A stretch of 37,468 bases of DNA, taken from the NCBI RefSeq assembly GCF_001673635.1, contig NZ_LZMH01000084.1:1-37468 (forward strand). The letters run 5' to 3'. The first letter of the stretch is position 1; every line of letters begins with the position of its first letter. Under the pieces are notes generated by a model that saw only the letters and a list, made by a program, of their open reading frames with translations, was not told where the DNA came from and ran no database searches. The translations under genes and the position numbers were made by a program. Origin of the DNA: Mycobacterium asiaticum (lineage in GTDB: Bacteria > Actinomycetota > Actinomycetes > Mycobacteriales > Mycobacteriaceae). Shown in pieces: positions 24,313 through 34,479 of this stretch.

Positions 24313-25482
24313 ATGCGCAAGTTCAGTATTGCGGAGCGTCGAAACCGTTTGGCGCGAAGGCACTTTCTGTGCACATCGGGTTCAGTCACCCGAGTCACCG
24401 GTGCCCTGGTCGGGCTGCACGCCACCGACCCCGCCACGCCGTACCTGTCCCTGTGGGGACGGTGCCGCGGATTCGACATCGCCGATCTGGACCGGCTGCT
24501 GTACCAAAAGCGTTCCGCGGTGAAGCATCTGGCGATGCGGCGGACGTTGTGGGTGCTCAACACCGAGGACCTGGCACTGGTGCAATCGGCGGCCAGCGAT
24601 CGCGTGGCCGAGAACGAGGAACGCCGGCTGATCGCCGACCTGGCCAAGGCCGGAGTGACCGTCGAGGGCGCGAGCTGGCTGGAGCGAGCCGGCGCGGCGG
24701 TGTTACACCACCTCGTCGAGCACGGCCCGGCCAGCAGCACCGAACTGCGGGCCGCACTGCCCGAGCTGGCTGGCAGCTATGATCCGGCACCCGGAAAGCG
24801 TTGGGGCGGTGCGGTTCCCGTCGCGCCGCGGGTGCTGACGGTGCTGTCGGCACAAGGCCGGATCGTGCGGGGCCCCAACGACGGCCGCTGGACCACGTCA
24901 CGCCCGCGGTGGAGCGCCGTCGAGGACTGGCTGCCGGCGAAGGGCGCGCTGGTACCCGAGGCGGCGGCTCGGGCCGAATTGACCCGGCGGTGGCTGAAGA
25001 CGTTCGGCCCGGCCAGCGAGGCGGACATCCGGTGGTGGTTCGGCACCACCCTCACCGCGCTGCGGGCGGCGCTTGCCGCTGTCGGTGCTGTGGAGGTGGA
25101 CCTGCACGGCGGCCCCGGCTATGCGCTGGCTGACGACCTCGGCGTCGAACCCGAAGGGCCGCCGTGGTGTGCACTGTTGCCCGGCCTGGATCCCACCACC
25201 ATGGGTTGGTCGGACCGCGACTGGTATCTGGGAGAGCATCGCGGCCAGGTCTTCGACAACAACGGCAACGCCGGTCCCACCGCATGGTGGAACGGGCGCG
25301 TGGTCGGCGGCTGGTGCCAGGATGACGACGCCCGAGTCCGGCTCCAGCTGCTGGAAGACCCGGGTAGCGACGCGCGCCGAGCGCTACAGCAACGCGCCGA
25401 CGAACTCACCGCCTGGCTCGGCGGGGTCAGGATCAGCCCGCGCTTCCCCTCGCCGTTGTCCAAGTCGGTGGCGTCGGGTTGA
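24313..25482 (+). CDS. Winged-helix DNA-binding domain protein (HTH_42 / AlkZ-YcaQ superfamily)
   Basis: 389 residues from the ATG at 24313; the frame opens further upstream but that part overlaps the kinase remnant and has no family match. The protein shows the tandem winged-helix arrangement of the family: MRKFSIAERRNRLARRHFL, VTGALVGLHATDPATPYLSL, the AMRRTLWVL strand, a wing at about 215-245, and a C-terminal GPASEADIRWWFG plus NAGPTAWWNGRVVGGW region. AlkZ-type glycosylases use a QxQ motif at the position where this protein has HAT, so DNA glycosylase activity is doubtful. The role is unknown; DNA binding is likely from the fold. The next gene starts in the stop region, so the two are probably co-expressed. 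Confidence 0.85.
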   Translation: MRKFSIAERRNRLARRHFLCTSGSVTRVTGALVGLHATDPATPYLSLWGRCRGFDIADLDRLLYQKRSAVKHLAMRRTLWVLNTEDLALVQSAASDRVAENEERRLIADLAKAGVTVEGASWLERAGAAVLHHLVEHGPASSTELRAALPELAGSYDPAPGKRWGGAVPVAPRVLTVLSAQGRIVRGPNDGRWTTSRPRWSAVEDWLPAKGALVPEAAARAELTRRWLKTFGPASEADIRWWFGTTLTALRAALAAVGAVEVDLHGGPGYALADDLGVEPEGPPWCALLPGLDPTTMGWSDRDWYLGEHRGQVFDNNGNAGPTAWWNGRVVGGWCQDDDARVRLQLLEDPGSDARRALQQRADELTAWLGGVRISPRFPSPLSKSVASG

Positions 25483-25487
25483 TCGCC

Positions 25488-26436
25488 ATGGGGTATGCAG
25501 CCGCCATGGATTGGCTGACCACGCATGCCGTGGCGATCGGCGCGGCTCTGCTCGCGGCGTTGGCCGCGGCCGTCGGGATCGTTGTTCGGCAGGCCGCACT
25601 ACAGGGTCCCGCTCTCGTCAGGGAAATGTCCGGCGCGGTCATCTCCGCCGTGCTGCGCGACCGGCTGTGGTGGTCGGGTACGGCCGCGGCGGTCTCCGGT
25701 TACGTATTCCAGGCCGTGGCCCTGGCGCACGGATCGCTGCTGCTGGTGCAGCCGCTGTTGGTTTCCTCGCTGTTGTTCGTGCTGCCGCTCAGCGCCTGGC
25801 GGTGCGGTAGCCGGGTGAGCGTATTCGAATGGGCCTGGGCGCTGTTGCTCACGGCCGCTCTGGCGATCTTCGTGCTAGTGGGCCAGCCGCAGGAAGGCGA
25901 TTACCGGCCGGCGACGCTGACCTGGGCGCTGTCAATCACCGGCGCGGCGCTGGTGGTGGTGCTCTGCGTGCTGTTAGCTCGCCGCACCACCGATCGGGTG
26001 CGTGCGATGTCGCTCGGCGGCGCGGTGGCCGTCATGCTCGGAATGATCGCGGTGCTGACCAAAATGTGCACCCACCGCTTCGCGGTCGGCGGCTGGCACG
26101 GGCTGTTCAGCCTGCCCGCGCTGTACCTGCTGGTGCTGTTGGCTGTCGGGGTCACGGTGTTGCAGCAGTGGGCTTTTCAGGCGGGAGCCCTGCAGGCGTC
26201 GGTACCGGTGATGCTGGTCGGCGAGCCGCTGGTCGCGGTGCTGCTCGGTGTCGTCGTGCTGGGTGAGCAGCTGACCGCGCGAGGTATGGGCGTGATGGTG
26301 CTGCCGGCGGCGGTCGTAGCCATGGTGGCCGCCACGATCGCGCTCGGACGCGGCGAAGGCGCCCACACGGAGGAGGCCGCCCACAGCGGGCGCGACCCAG
26401 GCGAGTCCGACCCGTCGCCCGCGACGGGACCGGCGC

Positions 26437-26447
<11 letters not shown>
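25488..26447 (+). CDS. DMT-superfamily (EamA-like) membrane transporter
   Basis: About 319 residues with nine to ten hydrophobic segments in the two-fold repeated layout of drug/metabolite transporters: one half around 10-125 (GYVFQAVALAHGSLLLVQPL), the second around 130-295 (QQWAFQAGALQASVPVMLVG, EPLVAVLLGVVVLGEQL). The tail is hydrophilic and Ala/Pro/Ser-rich. The substrate is unknown. Possible starts are TTG 25479 (overlapping the previous stop), ATG 25488 and ATG 25506; none has a strong ribosome-binding site. The stop overlaps the uvrA stop region by 11 bp in convergent orientation. Confidence 0.8.
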
Positions 26448-29358
<2,911 letters not shown>

Positions 29359-29404
29359 GCACTCCCTTTCACCGGTTTTTCCCTCACAGACAGAGCTTCT
29401 CCCC

Positions 29405-29427
29405 ATGCTATGTGCCCATACCGACAA
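29405..29427 (-). promoter_or_regulatory. RecA-NDp / PafBC-type promoter of uvrA
   Basis: The minus strand reads TTGTCGGTA, 8 nt, TAGCAT. The published LexA-independent mycobacterial DNA-damage promoter is TTGTCRGTG-N8-TAnnnT; only the last G of the first box differs. Transcription would start about 40 nt before the uvrA GTG. No LexA box (TCGAACnnnnGTTCGA) is seen here. Confidence 0.7.
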
Positions 29428-29442
29428 GTCGTCCGCGGACAG

Positions 29443-29448
29443 TAACGT
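29443..29448 (+). promoter_or_regulatory. Candidate leaderless -10 of the MBL hydrolase gene
   Basis: TAACGT fits TAnnnT and predicts a start at or next to the ATG at 29456, which has no Shine-Dalgarno site. It lies about 15 bp from the upstream box of the divergent uvrA promoter. Confidence 0.35.
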
Positions 29449-29455
29449 GACCCGT

Positions 29456-30133
29456 ATGACCGCTGTGAGCGATAACTACACCGGACACGTCGAACCGGGC
29501 ACGGCCGCGCTGCGCACGCTGCCCGGCGCCACGATCCTCAAGGCGTCGGTAGGCCCCATGGACAACAACGCCTACCTGGTGACATGTTCCGGGACCGGGG
29601 AGACGCTGCTGATCGACGCCGCCAATGACGCCGAAGTCCTGCTCGACCTGATCGACCGCTACGCGCCGAAGCTGTCGCTGATCGTGACCAGCCACCAGCA
29701 TTTTGACCACTGGCAGGCGCTGCAGGCGGTTGCCGAAGCGACCGGGGCGCCGACGGCAAGCCACGAGATCGACGCCGAGCCGCTGCCGGTCAAGCCGGAT
29801 CGTTTGCTGGCCCACGGAGACACGGTGCAGATCGGCGAGCTGATCTTCGACGTGCTGCATCTACGGGGCCACACCCCGGGTTCGGTCGCGCTGGCCCTTG
29901 ACGGCCCGAAGACGGGCGGGGTGACCCACCTGTTCACCGGCGACTGCCTGTTCCCGGGGGGCGTCGGCAAGACTTGGCAGCCAGGCGATTTCGAGCAGCT
30001 GCTGGGCGATGTCACCACCCGGGTATTCGACGTGTACGCCGACTCCACCGTGATCTACCCCGGCCACGGCGATGACACGGAGCTGGGCGCCGAACGCCCG
30101 CACCTGGCCGAGTGGCGCGAGCGCGGCTGGTAA
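29456..30133 (+). CDS. Metallo-beta-lactamase-fold hydrolase (glyoxalase II-like, Rv1637c-type)
   Basis: 225 residues from the ATG at 29456; an earlier ATG at 29405 is possible but falls inside the uvrA promoter. The di-zinc motif is complete: H80-Q-H82-F-D84-H85 (TSHQHFDHW), then HLRGHTPGS, LFTGDCLFPGG and VIYPGHGDD. Short size and the GDCLFPGGVGKT segment resemble the hydroxyacylglutathione hydrolase branch, but mycobacteria lack glutathione, so the substrate is probably another thioester or ester. Divergent from uvrA, and convergent with the USP gene (3 bp between stops). Confidence 0.92.
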   Translation: MTAVSDNYTGHVEPGTAALRTLPGATILKASVGPMDNNAYLVTCSGTGETLLIDAANDAEVLLDLIDRYAPKLSLIVTSHQHFDHWQALQAVAEATGAPTASHEIDAEPLPVKPDRLLAHGDTVQIGELIFDVLHLRGHTPGSVALALDGPKTGGVTHLFTGDCLFPGGVGKTWQPGDFEQLLGDVTTRVFDVYADSTVIYPGHGDDTELGAERPHLAEWRERGW

Positions 30134-30136
30134 TCG

Positions 30137-30577
30137 CTAGGTCGTGTGAACGATCAGCACGTCGACCTTCGCCTTGCGCGAGACGTTGGCCGGAACCGAA
30201 CCCAATAGGCGTCCCGCAATCGTGCTCAGGCCGACGTTGCCGACCACCAGCAGATCGGCATTCTCGGACTCGGCCAGGTGAACCAGCGCGTCCACCGGGG
30301 CGCCTTCGATCGCGCGCTCGTCGACGTTCTTCGCGCCGGCGAGGTGCGCCCGCTCCTTGGCGTCCTGGAGGATCTCGTAAATCGGGGCGGTACCGGTCAC
30401 CTTGTAGCTTTCGCTCTTGAGCGCATCGACGGCGCGGGCGTCCTCGTGCTGAGGCAGATACGCCGACGCGATGATCAACTTTGCGTCCTCTCCCGCAATC
30501 CTGGCTGCCCTGTCTACCGCGCGCATCGACGAATCCGAGCCGTCGGTCCCTACGACTACGGTTTGATAGGCGCTCAT
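30137..30577 (-). CDS. Universal stress protein, cAMP-binding type (Rv1636 / TB15.3-like)
   Basis: 146 residues, the same length as and nearly identical to H37Rv Rv1636 as I remember it. It has one Usp domain: nucleotide-contacting VVVGTDGSDSS at the N-terminus and the C-terminal loop VVGNVGLSTIAGRLLGSVPA. The family forms cytosolic dimers. Rv1636 and its M. smegmatis homologue have been reported to bind cAMP more tightly than ATP, so this protein may buffer cAMP. The ATG at 30577 is preceded by GGGAGGG with short spacing. A candidate -10, TACTGT, lies at 30618-30613 on the minus strand. Confidence 0.95.
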   Translation of the reverse strand: MSAYQTVVVGTDGSDSSMRAVDRAARIAGEDAKLIIASAYLPQHEDARAVDALKSESYKVTGTAPIYEILQDAKERAHLAGAKNVDERAIEGAPVDALVHLAESENADLLVVGNVGLSTIAGRLLGSVPANVSRKAKVDVLIVHTT

Positions 30578-30651
30578 TTACCCTCCCAGGTGTCGGTTTC
30601 CGCCAACCCAAGACAGTATCGCGTTGCTGGACATAGATGGGAGAGATTTGC

Positions 30652-30679
30652 GGCGTGGCAGCCCTCACGCTGCCACGCC
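30652..30679. repeat. Strong hairpin in the USP/capA divergent region
   Basis: GGCGTGGCAGC (30652-30662), loop CCTCAC, GCTGCCACGCC (30669-30679): a perfect 11-bp inverted repeat. It lies between two divergent genes, about 75 bp upstream of the USP start and 86 bp upstream of the capA start, so it is not a terminator of either. No U-tract is present on either strand. Function unknown. Confidence 0.7.
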
Positions 30680-30765
30680 AAAGCAGCCCCGGTCACGTCC
30701 GGGCGATCCCGAACTGGCGGTCGGCCGCGCGAATCGGCCTACTGCACATAAAGTTAACAACCATC

Positions 30766-32337
30766 ATGTCTGTCACGATCGTCGAGAATCCCCTGGCTGA
30801 CGACGCCGAACCGGCGCCGTCAACTCGTGTCAGGGGCCGATTCGCCGATCCCTGGGCAGTGGGCGTGCTGACCGCGATAATCAGCGGCGCGTGGGCCAGC
30901 AGGCCTTCACTGTGGTTCGACGAGGGCGCCACCATCTCCGCGGCGGCCAGCCGGACGTTGCCCGAGCTGTGGAAGTTGCTGGGCCACATCGACGCCGTCC
31001 ACGGCCTGTACTACCTGCTGATGCACGGCTGGTTCGCCATATTTCCGCCGACGGAGTTCTGGTCGCGGGTGCCCAGCGCTCTTGCCGTCGGCGCCGCGGC
31101 GGCCGGAGTGGTGGTGTTTGCCAAGCAGTTCTGCGGGCGCACAACCGCTCTGTGCGCGGGAGTCGTGTTCGCCATCCTGCCGCGGGTGACCTGGGCGGGT
31201 ATCGAAGCACGCTCCTCGGCCCTGACGGTCGCGGTGGCGGCCTGGCTGACCGTGCTGCTGGTGGCCGCGGTACGGCGCAACCAAGTGCGGTTGTGGGTGT
31301 CCTACGCGCTGGTGTTGATGGTGTCGATTCTGGTCAGCATCAACACCGTGCTGCTGGTGCTGGTCTACGCCGCGATTCTGCCGTTGGCGGCCGGCTCGCG
31401 GCCGCGCAAGTGGCCGGCCATCTGGTTGGCGGTGACTTCGGCCGTCGCCCTGGGGGCGATGACGCCGTTCATGCTGTTCGCACACAAGCAGGTCTGGCAG
31501 GTCGGCTGGATCAACGGACTCAACCGGAACCTGTTCCTCGACGTCGTGCACCGGCAGTACTTCGACTACAGCGTCGCGTTCGCGATCGCGTCCGGCGTGC
31601 TGGTGCTGGCCGCCATCGGGGTGCGGCTGGCCGGGCGGTCACGGCACGAAGACGGCGCGGGCCGGTTGCTGGCGGTCAGTGGGCTGTGGGTGGTGCTGCC
31701 GACGGCCGCCGTGCTGATTTATTCGGTCCTCGGCGAGCCGATCTACTACCCGCGCTATCTGATCTACACCGCGCCGGCCGCGGCGGTCATCCTGGCGATC
31801 TGCATCGTCGCCATCGCCCGTAAGCGGTGGCAGGTGGTGGCACTGGTGATCGTGCTGGCCGCCGCCGCGTTCCCGAATTACCTGTTCACCCAGCGTGGGC
31901 CGTACGCCAAGGAGGGCTGGGACTACAGCCAGGTCGCCGACGTCATCAGCTCCCACGCCGCTCCCGGCGACTGCCTGCTGGTGGACAACACGGTGCCGTG
32001 GCGGCCCGGCCCGATCCGGGCGCTGCTGGCTACCCGGCCGGCCGCGTTCCGGTCGCTGATCGACGTGGAGCGTGGCTTCTACGGCCCGAAGGTCGGCGCG
32101 CTGTGGGACGGCCACGTCGCGGTGTGGTTGACCACAGCCAAGATCAACAAGTGTCCGGCGTTGTGGACGATCACGAACCGGGACACCTCGCTGCCGGATC
32201 ATCAAGTGGGACAGTCGCTTTCACCGGGTACAGCGTTCGGCCGGACGCCCGTCTACCAGTTCCCGAGCTACCTGGGCTTCCGCATCGTCGAGCGCTGGCA
32301 GTTCCACTACTCCCAGGTGGTCAAGTCGACGCGCTAG
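30766..32337 (+). CDS. capA: LAM-capping mannosyltransferase CapA (Rv1635c-type)
   Basis: 523 residues from the ATG at 30766. The frame extends 43 codons upstream but lacks family sequence there. It is a GT-C-type membrane glycosyltransferase: an N-terminal membrane helix, a periplasmic loop with the catalytic-type acidic pair D52-E53 (SLWFDEGATISAA), about nine further membrane helices to residue 390, and a C-terminal periplasmic domain of about 140 residues. H37Rv Rv1635c adds the first mannose of the caps on lipoarabinomannan, using polyprenyl-phosphate mannose. The assignment rests on this motif layout, the synteny and remembered similarity. TAAAGT at 30749-30754 would give a very short 5' leader. 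The MgtC-like gene follows after 10 nt. Confidence 0.88.
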   Translation: MSVTIVENPLADDAEPAPSTRVRGRFADPWAVGVLTAIISGAWASRPSLWFDEGATISAAASRTLPELWKLLGHIDAVHGLYYLLMHGWFAIFPPTEFWSRVPSALAVGAAAAGVVVFAKQFCGRTTALCAGVVFAILPRVTWAGIEARSSALTVAVAAWLTVLLVAAVRRNQVRLWVSYALVLMVSILVSINTVLLVLVYAAILPLAAGSRPRKWPAIWLAVTSAVALGAMTPFMLFAHKQVWQVGWINGLNRNLFLDVVHRQYFDYSVAFAIASGVLVLAAIGVRLAGRSRHEDGAGRLLAVSGLWVVLPTAAVLIYSVLGEPIYYPRYLIYTAPAAAVILAICIVAIARKRWQVVALVIVLAAAAFPNYLFTQRGPYAKEGWDYSQVADVISSHAAPGDCLLVDNTVPWRPGPIRALLATRPAAFRSLIDVERGFYGPKVGALWDGHVAVWLTTAKINKCPALWTITNRDTSLPDHQVGQSLSPGTAFGRTPVYQFPSYLGFRIVERWQFHYSQVVKSTR

Positions 32338-32347
32338 CTTGGCAACC

Positions 32348-33067
32348 ATGCAGACCTTGCTGGCCGACCCGCTGTTCGGCGGCACCGCACAGAGCAGCCG
32401 CCACATCGTCGAGCTGCTGGCCGCGTTCGGGCTGACCGCGCTGATCGGTTTCGAGCGCACCATCCAGGGCAAAAGCGCGGGGTTGCGCACCCAGACCATT
32501 GTCGGCACCTCGGCCGCGTTGATCCTGCTTGTCAGCAAGTACGGCTTCGGGGACGTGCTGGCACCTGGCGCGGTGGTGCTCGACCCATCCCGCGTCGCGG
32601 CCCAAATAGTCTCGGGCATCGGCTTTCTCGGCGCCGGGATCATCATCACCCGACGCGGCGCGGTGCACGGGCTCACCACGGCCGCGGCGGTGTGGGAATC
32701 GGCCGCAATCGGGATGGCCGCCGGCGCGGGTCTGCTGTTGCTCGCTGTCACGGTGGTGGCCCTGCACTTCGTCAGTGCCCTGGCCTTCAACGGGGTTGAG
32801 CGGCAGATCGCGGCCCGGATGCGTGGAACCGTCCGATTGCACGTGATCTACGAGGACAGCCGGGGAGTGCTGCGACAGCTGCTGCAGGTCTGTGGGCAAC
32901 GCAAGTGGCTACTCACCGAGCTCGACGCCGATGCGCACGACCTCGACAGCGGTCAGGTCGGGGTGACGATGACGTTGTCCGGCAACCGGATTGCCAACGC
33001 GACCCAGGTGCTGGCCGGCGTCGACGGCGTCGCTGCGGTACTCAAAGCCGACGACGAGCCGGATTAG
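32348..33067 (+). CDS. MgtC/SapB-family membrane protein
   Basis: 239 residues from the ATG at 32348. Four or five N-terminal membrane helices carry the family marks FGLTALIGFERTIQGKSAG, GLRTQTIVGTSAALIL, SGIGFLGAGIIITRRG and VHGLTTAAAVWESAAIGMA. A soluble ACT-like domain follows from about 160. MgtC proteins help bacteria survive low Mg2+ and macrophages, in part by acting on F-ATPase in Salmonella. The H37Rv mgtC is elsewhere (Rv1811) and looks different, so this is a separate family member. It follows capA by 10 nt, suggesting one transcript, and ends 4 bp inside the convergent MFS gene. Confidence 0.9.
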   Translation: MQTLLADPLFGGTAQSSRHIVELLAAFGLTALIGFERTIQGKSAGLRTQTIVGTSAALILLVSKYGFGDVLAPGAVVLDPSRVAAQIVSGIGFLGAGIIITRRGAVHGLTTAAAVWESAAIGMAAGAGLLLLAVTVVALHFVSALAFNGVERQIAARMRGTVRLHVIYEDSRGVLRQLLQVCGQRKWLLTELDADAHDLDSGQVGVTMTLSGNRIANATQVLAGVDGVAAVLKADDEPD

Positions 33068-34479
33068 GCGCTTGTTGCCTGGCGGTCACGGCGGGTAGCC
33101 AGGTGGGAGGCGATGATGCCGATCGCGGCCAGCCCGGTGAAGGCCGTGTAGAGCCAGCGCGCTTCGATGACGTCGCCGCCGGTGGCGGTGTTGACGACGA
33201 CGCCGGCCACTCCCGCCCCGAACGCCGCCGAGATCAGTTGCACCGTATTGATCGCCGCGGCTGCGGCCCCGCTTTCGGCTGGGTCGTCGACCGAGTCCAT
33301 GGCGCGCGCCGACAGGTGCGGCCACGCCATCCCGATGCCGGTCCCAGCCACCAGCAGCGACAGCGCCCAAACCGCGACCAGACCGATCGACGCATCCGCT
33401 CGCTGGGTGACGGCGCCGATCGCCAGACCGGCCGCCATTACCAGGGGTGCGGCCAGCACGACGGTGCCGATAGTGCGGGGATTGCTCAATGACGCGCTGA
33501 CGATCTCGCTGACCGTCCAGCCGATCGCCAGCGATGCGCCCAAGAAGCCTGCCGCGACCGGGGTGAGGTGTCCCAACCGCTGGCCGAACAGCGGCACGTA
33601 GGTGTCGATCATCACCGCCATCATCAGCACGGCCATCGTCAGGTAGATCCATTTCAACGGGCCCGACCCGAACACGCTGGGCGGCAACACCGCTGCGCGG
33701 CCCCGCCGGTCGACCAGCACGAAGGCGCCGATCAGCAGGACGCCAACGCCGAGCAGCGCGGCGATCACCCAGGCGTGGCGCGGAAGTTGCGCGACACTGA
33801 CCGCCAGCGCTGCCGCCCCGATCAACAGCAGCGACCACACCGGCACCTTGAGGTCGGCAAGCGGTTGCTGTTGGCGCCCCGCGCCGCCGTCGCCGCGCAG
33901 GACGACCGGAACCAGGATGGCCATCAACACCGTTAGCAGCGCCATCGCGCCGAATGCCCAGCGCCACAACCCGAATTGCGCGAACAGCCCACCCATCGCC
34001 GGCCCGATCACCGTGGCGACACCCCACATCGCCGACACCAGGGCCGAACCGCGGGTCCACAGCGAGCGCGGCAGCGCGGAGTTGATCAGCGCGTAGCCCA
34101 GGCCGGCCAGCGTGCCGCCGGCCACGCCCTGCAGGGTGCGGCCCGCGATCAGCACTTCCATGCTCGGAGCGGCGGCACAAACCAGGCTGGCCATGCCGAA
34201 CAGGGCCAGTGCCATCAGGAACGACGTGCGCGGCCCGAAGCGGCGCAGGACCGGGTTGACGGTGGTGGCGGCGACGACCGATCCGACCAGGTACAGGGTG
34301 ACCACCCAGGCATAGAGGCGGCCGCCGCCGATCTCTTTGATGGTGCTGGGCAGCAGGCTGACGGTGAGGAACTCGTTCGTGGCGTACATCGCGACGCCGC
34401 CCGCCAGCACCGTCGAGGTGCCCAGGTGTTGGCCGAGCAGTTCGCGCCAGCTGCCGGTCTGTTGCGTTGTTTCCGTCAC
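33064..34479 (-). CDS. MFS drug-efflux transporter (Rv1634-type)
   Basis: 471 residues, the same as H37Rv Rv1634 from memory, with 12-14 predicted membrane helices. Motifs include the helix-1 segment MYATNEFLTVSLLPSTIKEI, GRTLQGVAGGTLAGLGYALI, and WTRGSALVSAMWGVATVIGP (antiporter-type region). Rv1634 has been linked to fluoroquinolone efflux when overexpressed. The GTG start at 34479 overlaps the uvrB stop (GTGA), so translation is coupled to uvrB and the gene is read from the uvrB DNA-damage promoter unless an internal promoter exists. Confidence 0.93.
   Translation of the reverse strand: MTETTQQTGSWRELLGQHLGTSTVLAGGVAMYATNEFLTVSLLPSTIKEIGGGRLYAWVVTLYLVGSVVAATTVNPVLRRFGPRTSFLMALALFGMASLVCAAAPSMEVLIAGRTLQGVAGGTLAGLGYALINSALPRSLWTRGSALVSAMWGVATVIGPAMGGLFAQFGLWRWAFGAMALLTVLMAILVPVVLRGDGGAGRQQQPLADLKVPVWSLLLIGAAALAVSVAQLPRHAWVIAALLGVGVLLIGAFVLVDRRGRAAVLPPSVFGSGPLKWIYLTMAVLMMAVMIDTYVPLFGQRLGHLTPVAAGFLGASLAIGWTVSEIVSASLSNPRTIGTVVLAAPLVMAAGLAIGAVTQRADASIGLVAVWALSLLVAGTGIGMAWPHLSARAMDSVDDPAESGAAAAAINTVQLISAAFGAGVAGVVVNTATGGDVIEARWLYTAFTGLAAIGIIASHLATRRDRQATSA

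Noticed and set aside
29359..29455. LexA/SOS box before uvrA
   Set aside because: No TCGAACnnnnGTTCGA-like sequence in this gap or before uvrB; the RecA-NDp motif explains the promoters better.
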